Shown here piece after piece: positions 23,565 to 36,000 of a DNA stretch of 64,000 nucleotides (the stretch's first letter is position 1; each line of letters starts with the position of its first letter). The position numbers were made by a program, and so were the translations under genes. A model generated the notes under the pieces. It was not told where the DNA came from. It saw only the letters and a list, made by a program, of their open reading frames with translations, and searched no databases. Location: contig VZTG01007659.1 in NCBI GenBank assembly GCA_013397845.1, positions 124,001 to 188,000 of the forward strand. The letters run 5' to 3'. The DNA comes from Melanocharis versteri. Lineage: Eukaryota; Chordata; Aves; Passeriformes; Melanocharitidae.

Positions 23565-25972
23565 AAGTTACTGCCTGCTGCCAGAGGCCTGGGCAAGAGG
23601 CAAGGACTTATCTAAACTCCCACATCCATTCGTAACAGCTCCTCCGCTCCCTGTTGCCACTCAGTACCAGGGACAGTCATGAGGCAGAAGGAAGCCAGGA
23701 ACCTTTCGCTGTGTGAGGCTGGAGCCTGTGTTGGAGACATGCCTAGTGCCCTGATGCTCCTCCTCCTCCTCTGCTCTGTGAAGCCAAAATTCACTCAGGC
23801 AGAGTTTCATCTTGTAGCCATGATGTTCTTCTGGCCCTGAAATTTACTGCTTGACTGAAACTTGTATTGTAGCCAAAAGAAATTTTAGTACAGGGAAAAG
23901 AATATGGGCCCAAGGCTACATAGACGTATTTATTATACATCCAAGATTTATAATTGAATTGGACATTCTGGCAATGTGATAATGATCTGATTACAATTTT
24001 TATCACTGTTTCTCAGTGTATCCAAATGTAAAAGTTATCTCCTCCCTTCACATTCCACTGCAAAGCCTGCCAAGGCATGTAAGCCCCTGCACGCCACTTC
24101 CGAGGGCTTGTTGTGGGAGGCTTCTGTGTTATCTCTGCCTGGTGCCTGGGCCAAGAGATCTCCTGGCTGCTAGCCTAAAACAGACCCAGTGCATGGCAGA
24201 TTTCTCTAAGCTCACCAGGTACCCATGTAATGACTGGTGCAGCCTTGTAGCCTATCAAGACTTGCTTGAGGCATCTGCTGCAGATGGGGTTTTTGTCTGT
24301 GAAAAATGAAAGGACAATGTTTTAACCAAATGGTGTAGGTTGTCAGTGATGTTCTAGGTGACAAGAGCAAGAGTAAAAGGGAATTAAGTGGGGGAAACAT
24401 GTAAAATTAGCTGGCATTAGTCCAAGAGGACTACGAATATAAGTGTGTTCTACATCGACTGTATTAATATTTGATAGCTTGGATTGGTTACTGTGTCTTT
24501 TCACCTGACACCAAATCTCCATTTTTTGATAGAAGATGTCATTTGGATTCCTCAAAGGGTTTTTTCTATTTTTTTTCTTTTCAAGTTTGCCTGTTTGAAG
24601 TACCTGTAAATAGGAGGGTTTAATTACACTTTATTTTAGAGTCCTTATTGAATAAAATTCCCTTTCCTAACTTCCAACAGATGCAAAAAACCATTAAACT
24701 GAGCTGAAAAAAGAACCCCTGAAAAGATCTTGCACCCATTACTTTAAATCACAAGCTCAGCATTTTATAAATTTAAAATTATATTTTTCTTGCTTATCTG
24801 ATAAAGCAAATTCAAATATATAGGGGGAAGAGTCCAGTTATTTGAGATAAATTGGAATTCTTTGCCTTTTTTTATCAGCACATTGCCAGAGGGAACTCAA
24901 AATACCTGATAATCCAGTTCCTGTTACAGTGAATATGTTATGACAGTGACATTTTCATCTTTCTGTATACGGGTGATCAGATTTTCCTGTTATCTGTCTC
25001 ATATTTTAATGGGAGGTTGTAGCTCTCCATGGGGAAGGGATGAGGAGGTTTCAGCTTGGGCTTCCTCAGCTCTGCTTCCTCAGTTCACTCCAAAGAGGAG
25101 CAGGGACACCAATTCTGGATTCAGAAGTGTTTACTAATGCAGAGAAGGCTTTAATCTGTACAGCAAACCTTGCTCAGAACTACTCCTCAGCTTTGCCTTA
25201 GCTGAACCCTGCCAGTGGCTACACATAAATGAACAATTAATGCCAGATCCAAGCTGGCTTTACGCACTCCTCTGGTTACTAGCTTGGGCCTATGCTACCT
25301 TAAATCTCTGCACACTGCTCCACTGCATGAGACAGATTTGGCCTTAGTGATTTTGATTGATAAATTTCATTTGACATGTCTCAGGTCATTTTCCTCTCAA
25401 ACTGGGATTAGACAGATTTGTTTTGCTGGTGTGAGTCAAAGTGCAAATGTCCACGAAATCAGGAGTTTCAAAGGGAGACTGCAGCAAAGATTGCCATGTT
25501 TGTACCCTGCATTCACACACCTGCAAATTCTTTATTTTACAAATTTTTCATCCCAGGCATCATCCCTTGAAAATCAGTATTTGGGAAAGTCTGACCAAAA
25601 CGATGTTTGTGTTCCAAAAATTGATTTTTGGAAATGAGGTTGCGCTTTGGAAAACAGTAGTAGCACCCTGCCTCGGCTATGCATAGGCTGAAACATCCAG
25701 TATATAATTCTGTGTCTTCTTGATTGTCAGAAATGAGGCTCCGGATTTAGACACCAAATTTAGGTGTTACAGAGTTGTAGAAAGCCTATGTGTGTGATAC
25801 ATTTAGGCAATTATAGACAATAGAAATTTAATAAACAGTGAATTCAGAATGATTTTTAGACTCTTAATATAGGTGCCTATTCTCAGAAAAGAAAAATTAG
25901 TAGCAATATTCAGCTGCCAAATCATCAGTGCCTAGTGCCAGTTAGATGCTGTGGGCTAACCTGTGCATCCTC
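23565..25972. other. Noncoding stretch, nothing recognised
   Basis: Mixed composition. Open frames at 24016-24309 (plus, 97 codons) and 25284-25637 (plus, 117 codons, overlapped by 25441-25686 in another frame) have no recognisable family features. I treat them as chance. No repeat ends were found. Confidence 0.5.
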
Positions 25973-25987
25973 CTGCTGCTGCTGCTG
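25973..25987 (+). repeat. (CTG)5 trinucleotide run
   Basis: Five CTG units followed by CAGCAGG, so the 3' part can fold back on the repeat. It is short and not in a supported coding frame. Confidence 0.85.
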
Positions 25988-27075
25988 CAGCAGGACCATG
26001 GTTTCCCTCTGGGACCAGGTCATATAGCCCAACCCTGTACAGATGTATGGCATCCTCCAGGGCATCTCAGATGACTTCCACTATCCCTACTCAGGCAACT
26101 GAGTTCTTAACTCATCGACTTCACTGACCAGATGTTCATTAGCTGTGCCGTGGGCTGATAAATCTGGCTGGTCTGTAAACACCTGCACTGTAGACACTTA
26201 AAAAAATTATGTGGAGTAAGTTACCACCCTTGGTTTATATTTCCTTCTCATGAGTGTGTCAGCTACAGCCAAAACAGCACAACAATCTTATTGGTCTGAC
26301 ACCTGCCCAGCAGTAGCGAGTGATGCTGGCTGGGAGTTTGTGCTGGTGCACCGTGACTGAATCATTCATCTTAATCTTCACTAAATAGAGCAGAAGTCAC
26401 AGAACATGTATGATTTTTCATCAGATTTCTCTAATCTGTGTACAAGAGCAGAGAGTTGTTTTTTGGTTTGTTTTTCAAGACTTATTTTCCTATGGGGTTT
26501 TCCTGGCACAGTTCAGGGCTGTGTCACCTCTCAGCAGGACCGATTATTCTTGTGTGGAGCACTGCCCTGAGACAGACTTGATGCTTCCAGCTCTGAACGA
26601 TAACTCCAGCACGCCTTAATGGGTAGACAGCCCTACATGTCTATGCATCCAAAGTCTATATTAGCTACTACATCACCCTGAGAACATATGCCATTCTGAT
26701 AATCAAAATGTTTTTCCGATTCATTGTCTTTTAAAATTCAATCTTTCCTCCTGCAGGCCAGAATGAAATGTGAATTTTCAGGTGAATGTGTCTTATGCTT
26801 ATACTGCTCTACAGAACTGACATCATTTGCCAGGTCCCCATATAGTGACATTAGGGACTAAAATACTAACATCACTTCCAGAAGCAGGGGGTTTTTCATT
26901 GGTGATCTGACATCCTTACAGGCATGATTCTTCTCAACTTACAAAGGCTGACAGCAGCTCTGAGTTGGGAAGATTGAATCTTGCTTCTTTATTCTTTAAT
27001 TAACTTATCCTCTGCTGTACTGTCTAGTTAATATTAATGCGCTGTCTTTAAGCTCCATTACTTACCCATGTCACT
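25988..27075. other. Noncoding stretch, nothing recognised
   Basis: No gene or repeat family was recognised between the CTG run and the CR1 fragment at 27076. The plus-strand frame at 26410-26619 is short and featureless. Confidence 0.5.
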
Positions 27076-27985
27076 ATCATAGAATCATAGAATATCAGAT
27101 TAGAAGAGGCCTCAGGGATCCTCTGGTCCAAGATGTTAACCAGCGTTGGACTCAATATTGATCCCTGGGGACCCCAAACGTGACAGATTGCCAACTTGAA
27201 GGAAGCTATTTACCACCATGTTCTGGATGCAACCTGTCAGCCAATTCCCCATCTACTGCACACACCACTTGTCCAGACCATAATGTGGGAGGAGACCATG
27301 GGAAACCAAACCAAAGCCTTGGAGAAATCTATGCAGACGATGTCCACTGCTCGTCCCCCACCAACTGAGCAAACTTCCACTTTGTCATAGAAGGTTATCA
27401 GTTTTTTTAAGCACGATTTGTCCTTGGTGAATCCATACTGACTTTTGCCAGTCATGTAGTTTATTTGACTTCTGATGGCTCCCAGGAGGCTTTATTCCAT
27501 AACTTTCCCAGGGACCGAACAAGACTGACGGGCCTATCATTTCCTGGATCCTCCTTTAAGCCCTTCTTGTAGATGGATTCAACATCAGCTTTCTTCCAGT
27601 CTTCTGGACATCACCCAACCTCCACGACTTCTCAGAGATTACGGAGAGTGGCCTTGCCGTGGTGTCAGACAGCTCTCTCAACACCCTCAGTGGATGTTGC
27701 CAGGGCCCGTTGATTTGTAGGGCTCAGGCTCCCAAAGTAGTTCGCATGCCAATCCTTCCTTCACGGACAGTGGGTCTGTGTTCACATCAGCCTGGGTTTC
27801 TGTTCCCAAGGCCTGGGGCCCAGCAGTGCTGGATAGAGGTGAAGAAAGTGTTGAGAAGCTCGGTCTTTTCAGCCCTGGGCTCGGCATTCCCTGGAGCTGT
27901 TTCAATCCCCTGGAAGGGCTGTTTGCTCCACTTCAGGAGTCCCTGGCTCTGGAACCCTTCTGTGACTCCACCCACCACTCAGCCT
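27076..27985 (-). mobile_element. CR1 LINE, internally deleted, reverse-transcriptase relic
   Basis: Minus-strand CR1. The plus-strand left edge carries two copies of the octamer tail (ATCATAGAATCATAGAAT) and about 55 bases of 3' UTR. Near 27131 it jumps straight into reverse-transcriptase-domain sequence (GATCCCTGGGGACCCC near 27160), so the stretch between is deleted. Minus-strand translation shows typical CR1 pieces: YGFTKDKSCLKKLITFYDKV, then IVCIDFSKA near 27327-27329, and YKKGLKEDPGNDRPVSL near 27527-27573. The acidic residue normally found just after the FSKA segment of RT motif A is absent, and stops and frame changes occur, so it is dead. The right end fades after about 27900. Frames at 27659-28054, 27687-27905 and 27180-27390 are shadows of it. 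Confidence 0.92.
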
Positions 27986-28059
27986 CAGGAAGTACTGCAT
28001 CCACCATCTGCCCCATCAAGTGATTGGTGTCACCTTCCACTGTTAAACAATTAAAACAG

Positions 28060-31000
28060 CCCTTTCTCTTGCTTTTAATTAATTTACTGACTATATTTCA
28101 TGATATGGAATTATTCTGTTTTACAAAGTCTAAGTATTCAAATTTATGAAGGTGGTGAAAGTGAACAAGTACTTGGAATCCAAATATTCTCTGTGGTTGT
28201 TCACATAGAAAACCCAAATATTTGCTTAGCTATAAAATGAATTAACAGCAATTGTGCAGTTTGCCTTCTGCTACTTATACTAAATGTTTCTGACAGATGA
28301 ATGAAAATTGAAGAGAAATCATATGCTTTATTTTAAATTGATACTTAATGGAAAAGTAGCCAACTTAATAAAAATTCTAATCTGAGTCAATTTTTTTCTC
28401 AACTTCCTTCTAAATAAAACTAAAAATATATCCTCAAAATTTTACTTTACATAATTTTACAAAAAATGGATAAATATTTCTTAAAATATGTTATAGAAGA
28501 TTCAGAAAGAATGAATAATCCATTTCAAACATCATAGAATGGAAAGAACTTTTACATTTTAATTTTTTGTATATCAAAGGTGACTGTTTTTTCAACATAT
28601 GCCTAAATAGTTGGTTTATTTTTACCTCATCTTTGTAGTGCTTAGTAACCATAAATAAATTAAAAATCCAAATATTTCTCATATTTTAATACATTTAAAA
28701 ATCTACCTGGAAAGACTGAAAAATCATTAAAACTTTATGGACAATGAAATGAATTTAGAATGCACAGATGCATAAAAATGCAAAAAGAATAAACCAAATG
28801 TTCTAAAACTTCTCTATAATAATAGTAAAAATATTGTTACCCTTAACCATATGCTCCAACCAATGACACTGAATAAATACATTATCTGACCATGAAAGTA
28901 TCTCTGAATCTACTAGAGTTTTTGTGGAATAAGATTTTTGCTTAATAGCTATTGACAGTTATAAGCCTCGTAAATAAATAAATCAATGTCATTTCTTTAG
29001 CTGTGTGAAGCTAGCTATTAAAGCAAAACTCGAATTATGTGCAAATCAAAGAGTATTCCTGTGCTAGACAATGAATCAGAGGCACAGCATAAGACAAAAG
29101 GTGGGAGGATTCAAGAAGTTTGTTGACTGGCTGAGGGCTGCAGCTCCATGTGTGTCACCTGCAGAAATCACTGCCAGTCTGCACGGTGCAAGCCTTGAAG
29201 CATTGGCTGTCTGAGCAGCCTTGTACATCCCAGGGCACCCAATATCTGCTGTCACTGTGATGTCAGGCCATGCCCTGTCTTTGGATGCCTGCTGCTTCCA
29301 AGAGCATCTGACCTGAGCACTAATTCTTAGGGAAATGACTGGAATAACTGAATAACTTGTTCTTACTGGATTGTGTTGGACGTGCTTATGATAACCATTT
29401 GCAGGAGCTAAATGAAGCTCAGCTGCTGAACTTCATCTAGTCCATCTCTGGTTTTAATCTCGTCGTGTAACAAATTCAGTTGCTTTATGGCGGATTCAAT
29501 GGAAAGGTGAGGTCAGAACTTTACATTTCATTTGCTGGTGTGCAGAAGCTGAGGTGGAAGCAGAGACCTGTCCTCACAGGGTTTACCCACACCAGGCCAC
29601 TGAATGAATGACAGGTAAAGCTTAAACCCCACCCATCTGCAACCCAACTGATTGGGAAATAGAAGTCTCCCTTTTGCAGTAGTGCATTTTTAGTTCTGCC
29701 ATCTCAGAGTTCTGAGTTGTTTTATGCTTTGTGCATCTTCACAAGGCCAGTGGAGTTACTTTAGGGATTCTCAAGATCATCTCTCTACATGAGATTGAGG
29801 AGGAGAAAAGAAATATGAAATGGGAGATATGAAACATTAAATATACAATGTGAAATGAGAAGTAGGTCTCCTCTCACTGTTTTTTTTCTATTCACAGAAT
29901 CCAGCTCCTGGTTTATGACCTACTTCAATAAAAACCAGAAGATTTGATTTCTACCTGTAATACTCAGTAATCATCAGTATTCCTCTCATGAAAAGTGCCT
30001 GCAAGCTGGTGGGACTCTTCATCCAGTTTGGCTTTACTTTTCCCCTTACTTATAATTAATGATCAGCCCACTCTAGTCCACTAAAAGTGTGTAAGACTTT
30101 AATGCACAGCTTGGATCTCATTATATTACCACTGGACAGGTTGTACTTTACAAAGCAAAAAGAGTAAGTGCTGGTTTTACAGGTAATTGAACTCAACACC
30201 ATCATGACTGATTCATACAAGTTGCTCCAGAAAGAAGTTAAATAGTGTAGTAATATGAAGGGTGTGATTTTTGGTGTGATTTTGGATGAACTTTTAATCC
30301 TAGTTGGAAATGTCCTAATCTGAATGAATTTCTAGGGTTACCTGTGCCGTTCCACTTCAAATCTCAAGCCACTCTTTCCAAGCAACAGACTTGCCCCTAG
30401 ATGTCTGTTGGGGTGGAAATCTACTGTCTATCTCACATTTGAATAGCCAAATCACAGGAATTTTCTCCAATATTTGAGTTTTCACCACAGGCACCAGCTG
30501 ATTCCACTCTTTTTCATTTGTTGATCCAAGTTAACCCCTTGGATCAAGGCAAATCTCAGGTATTTATATCACAAAAGAGGGGGAAAAATGAAGACAGAAG
30601 AAAACCTCTGCACAGCTGAATTTCATTCTTCCCTTGGGATTCTTGGAAATCTCATGTTTGACCCACTTGTTCCCCTGGGACCTGAACAGAGCATAGGAGA
30701 AATTCCTCAAACACTCAGTTTAATTCTCAGATGTTGGCCATGAGCTGTCTGGTGTAATCTGGGTTGCACATCCTTTCTCAGGCTAGACGAATTGTGCTGA
30801 GGCTATTGTGCAGCTGCTGACTTCATGAAAGTTGAAACTGAAATGTGCAATTATATGACACAGTTTGATACAAGCTTAACATTCCCTACCTGACATTGTT
30901 TTAGAAGGGGGCTTAATTGTGCCAAGGTGATTAATGTATTAATCAGGGACTAGAGAACTTACCGGAACTGTCTAATTAAAACAGCAAAAGCCATCCAGAC

Positions 31001-32993
31001 AGACAAAAGGCCGATATATGCAGAACTGAGAGCAAAACTATTCAGTTTTAAGCAGACCAGATGTTGCCATCAATCCAAGCAAGTAGGCTGATTGAACTGC
31101 TCAAATTTAATAGGTAAAATACTTTAGTAGATGTATTTGCCCTAAGCATGCCCTGAATAATACTATTGTTCTTTACCAGTTTACTGGAGAAGCCACTAAA
31201 AGGCCATTTTAAATTTAATTTAGTTTAAACAGGAACATTGTTTTAAAGGTTGCTATTGTGGTAACTGTTTTCTCTTTACAATTTTCTGAAAAGAAACAAG
31301 TCTGTAAATGGATTGCAAATTCAGATACCTGCAAAATATTTTTATACAGGATATCATCTACTCTTTCCAACTATTTCTTCCCATTTTAATGATATGTAAG
31401 CTTTATTCCTTTCCTGCCTGGAGACTTTGGGAAGACTCTTGCAAGTCATAACAAATGACACTTCAAACAAATCACCATTATTAAGAGATTTCTTTGCTGG
31501 GAAGGAAGCCAGTACAGAGAAGACAAAGGAGAAAAAAAATATTTTTCAGTGAATTCTGTAGTATCTCCAGGTATTTCAAAACTACCGCTAATAATATTTG
31601 TTGTCTCTATGACTCTATGCACATACATTTTTCAGTGTTGCCTTGGACCTACTGAAATCTGTTCATCTTCTCTCGTGTTTTGTTTTTGAAGTTCTGGAAC
31701 ATGTTTGTAATGGCTGAGCAACTGTATTGTTTGAATCTGTTGAAAACTGGCTCTAAAAAAATAACATCTGATTGTCCAAACACCATCACCAAATCACAGA
31801 GCCTGGATCCTAAACCAGTGTTTGCTGCTTCGGACCGTGCCTCCCTTTAGGCATGAAGTATTACCTCAGACCACCACAAATTTACTGAATGCAAACTGAA
31901 GGTGTAATCACTGATAGCTATGATCTATAACACAAGATAAGGCCATATTTTTTCTGATGAACTCTCAAGGCAGCTGGTAAATATTCACCTGTGTTTATTT
32001 GTATCCCCGAATCCGCATTGCTTGGAACTGGGTAGAGAACATACAGATCAGTTATCTACCAACCCCTAATATGTATTATCATTTGAATATATTGCCACAG
32101 ATACCATTTGCCACTAAGCACTATTCTTTGCAACTCAAATATCCATCCAAAAATTGTGTTGAAATTATCCATATGCAAAGCTTTGCAGTTCACACTCAAT
32201 TCCTTCTCTGCTAGCACTGGAGATATCTACAAGTATTTGTGCTGTTTCCTGTAGCAGATAAGTGATTCTAGTAGTTTTTGTTTTAAAAACTTAAATGCTG
32301 CACCAGAGCCATAGTTATGTCCTTATTTTAGGTATAATCTGATACATTTTGAGAATGTAATTTCTTTTAGCTCTTTTTGAAGAGATGTTTTATGAGCAGT
32401 TTTAGAGGGAAAAAAATGCAAGAGAAACTTGTAGTGAGGGGTGGCTATACTCAAGTTCTGTTTCTGAAGGCTCTGGAAACCAATCTAACTGACAAAATTG
32501 CACAACTTGTTTATGAAAAATATCTACTGTACACGTCTCTCACATTTCTCCATAGGGGCCTAGTTAGGATAAAGGGCAAATAAAAACCAACATGTGCAGC
32601 TCTAGGAAGACTTCAAGTGCAAGTTATGAAAAGATGTGGGAATATTGGGACAGAAGGTCTGCACTGACACACTCTGTTCTGAATCACAGCACACTCTTTT
32701 GTAACTACGAAGTTCAGTGGCTCATCTTCCACGTATTTCAAGAAAATTCTGAAGAGGAGATATAGCTACAGATCAATGGTCCATCACTATGTGTGACACT
32801 GAAATATTTCAAAACTAGACCAAAATCACTCCACACCACATTTTTAAATAACATATAGAGCTAGAAGACATCTTCTTAACCCTCTGATTTTGGAAAGTGT
32901 TAGTCTGTGAATTTCTCCATAATGTTTGTAAATTGATGGAAGAAGCCAGGAGCTGTTTGTCATGTTGCTGCCTGGGATCTCCTGGACTGAAAT
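28060..32993. other. Very AT-rich noncoding stretch, then mixed DNA
   Basis: From about 28060 to 28990 the DNA is extremely AT-rich with frequent short A and T runs. From 29 kb it returns to mixed composition. There are no open frames over about 71 codons and no recognised repeats. An imperfect short duplication of GGTGTGATTTT lies near 30260-30285. Confidence 0.55.
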
Positions 32994-33006
32994 ACACACA
33001 CACACA
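32994..33006 (+). repeat. Short (AC)n run
   Basis: Thirteen bases of alternating A and C, ending in AAATG. A minor dinucleotide repeat. Confidence 0.85.
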
Positions 33007-36000
33007 AATGTTGCGCAGCTGCCTTCTCTCTGAGAGTGAGCCAGATGTGCTCTAGATATGCTGAACTCACAGTGCAAAAGCAGATCAATAAATTCTGTAC
33101 AAACAGCCCAAATCTTGTTCTCTTATTTAAAGAACATTTCCAGGGGAAAGAAGCTGTTGTGCCTGTTAGTCCCATCCAGGAATCAGGACTTCACCCAACC
33201 ATCACTACTCTCTAGATCTTTTCTGTCGAGATAATTGTTATTCGGCTATTCTGAGGCAGACCAGCAGCTGGATCTCTAACTGTGATCAAGCAGAGCATGG
33301 AGTAAAGATTTCCCAGGCTTTCTTTTCTTAGGCATGCTGGAGACGTGGCAGGTGTTGGAAGATTATCCCTACGTGATGAAAGAGGCAGGAATACCTCCCC
33401 ACAGTTCAGTAGTTTACATGTCTGGATTCCTCTGTAAAAATGCTTATTGTGAAGTCCCGTGATTAGACTGTATTTAATAGTGGAACACTCACATTTCTCC
33501 CATTTTACTTTCTGAAGTGAACACACCTTATTTTTTTTTTTTAATTTTATTTTAATTTCAGTGGCTAAATCACTTAAAATCCTTTGAAAGACTTTGTCAA
33601 AGTGGAAGATTCCACAAAATAATTTGGAGAAAGCTTAATAGGAAGCTAAGTGGAACTATGGGGCAGAATTGTATTGTTCACAAAAGATAACATCAAGTAT
33701 TAATTTTACAAAAAGCAACCAGGAAATGATTAGTTATATTGTGACACCTTTGTTGGAATAGTGATACTTAATCTGGTAAGTAGCTACTTCAAAAGACATG
33801 GAGGTAAGTTTAGAGATCTCACTATAAAAAGAAGTGACAGGCTTTGAACTCAATTTGTTTAATTTTTGGAGTACATGGATCAATAAATGATAATCTTTTT
33901 GTAAATCATTGTTTAATCAGTACTTTGGCTCTTTGAAGAAGTAGTTCAATCCCAAGATCAACACATGAAAAAAAATCAGAGTTTAAGCAACTAGGGGAAT
34001 ATATTGGCCATTTCAAAAATATATGGATAAAATTAATGATTTATAATGAACCATAAAAATCTCTGATTGGAATATTAACTAAAGGAACACAGCTTTAAAT
34101 TGGGTATTATTCCAGAACCTACTTTAACAAAGAATTTGCCAGTGATTTGTTAGATGTCAAAAGCATGTCTTCAGAATTCCTAGGGAGGTCTTACATATGA
34201 GTCAGTATAGATCTGGGACATTTTTATTCTTTCTTGATTTGGGATATTTTGGGGGGTTAAAGCTAAAATGCTATCTGTATCTGGACTCCAAATACATCTC
34301 ATGAACCCTGTTGATAACTGAAAAATCATACACAGCTATTGACACAGCTTGATTTAAGAATCAGATTTGGGTCGACTAAGTCATCTTTTTTTTAATATTG
34401 ACTCTACAGAAAATTTGGCTTCCAACTTTATCGGCTCTTGATTTCACCTGAGGTGCCTGAACTGGCATCAACTTCCCGCCCTAAGTGCAATAACTCCACA
34501 TAAGAAGTTATCTGTAGCTATGTCTGAGATGCCATATTTTCTCTTAGCTATTCTGCCTGCTTTTAAAATGACAGATTTTCATTATATTTTAGATTTATTG
34601 TCCAGGTTATAGCATGTGGTTATACCAAAACCTTTCTTGGCAGACTGCCTTGTAATAACCAGTGACTGCAGAATAAGGCACTGGAGATGTTCAAGAAGGG
34701 TCAAAAGGATTTGAGACAACTGGTGATTTTGTACATAATTTTCGGTCTTGATTGTTCGAATTTAAGTTCTTTGATGCCTATATAGGAACTGCAGTATAAA
34801 TGACTTTGCTTTCAAAGGAATGGATACAACCACCTTGGAATTTCTTTTGGGAAGGGTTCTACTCAATTCTTATGTGTGAGATCTAGGTGTGTGTATCTCC
34901 CACAACTCTGATGAAAGCTTTTTTTGGCACAGCCTTGACCTCTAGCTCTGACAACAGAAATGCTTTCCATAAGTCAGAAAAATTCAGTCAGATCTAACAA
35001 GCCTCACATCAAATTGGCAAAACTCACCTGTTTGTCTCCCTCTTCCCACAACAGCACTAACAATAAATAACATTTCCTCTCTCCTGCCAGAGCTCAATAG
35101 GGACTGTGAATGCAGGACTCAGCTTCCCACTGAACCGGGAGAAGGGAAGAAATTTTGTGAGCAATTCCCTTGCCTGTGTTCCCTGGCCCTTCCCAGCCAT
35201 ACAGCACCTGAAAATGAAGGTGACTAGTGCAGCACAGCCGTGGTATATCTAGTGATTACATTTCTGCAAAGATGGCTCTATTTCTCCTTAGAACCCAAAG
35301 GAATTACCATGACATAAATTGCTATGTACAACACTGAGGAGCTTCTCCACACTGATCAATCTAAGGGCAATTTATGTGCAAGAACCATGAAATGAAGCTA
35401 AGTTACTCACACCTAATAAGGGAGTCAGATGACATTTTTCTCTGATTGAAAGCCCACAACTCTTTAATTATAGAGCATTGCGCCAAACCCATCTTAATTT
35501 CATGCAGTTTTGGGTTGACCATAAGGGGATCCTTGTTCTTATTTGAATTAAATTTTTAGCTTGCTTTTTCATTCTAAGCCCCTTGCAGAGACTTTAACAA
35601 CCAATCTGCCAGCACAAACATCACTCCTGGTTACCTCTTCAAAAGCACAGCAGAAAACAGCTGCACTTCTCTCTGATCAGTGGGGAGGGCTGATGTTACC
35701 AACCAAAAGGGAGAGTAAATGATTTAAATTGTTTGTTATACCATGTCAATGTCTAAATCTTGGATGCTAAGGGTACGTAATCTGCTAATATGCATCGATG
35801 TTATCATATATGTTGCTGCTTCTCTTCTCCTAAAAATTTTTCAAATGCAGAAACTAGCATGGGCGTTCAGAGGCAGATCCTAAATTATTCAGGTAATTTA
35901 CTGTTCTGCCAATTAACTTGGTATTTCCAGAAGACCTTGCATAAGTGGGTATGTAAACCCTCCCCTCAAAATCAGTTTTCTTCCACCACCCATGACAACA

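Noticed and set aside
25284..25637. 117-codon plus-strand open frame
   Set aside because: It is overlapped by another open frame on the same strand, has no recognisable domain, and lacks a conserved-looking start context or flanking gene structure.
27659..28054. 131-codon plus-strand open frame
   Set aside because: It runs antisense through the CR1 fragment for most of its length and has no independent support.
28525..28545. CATAGAATGGAAAG as a possible CR1 tail
   Set aside because: Only the first few bases match. The following sequence is AT-rich and shows none of the CR1 3'-UTR blocks.
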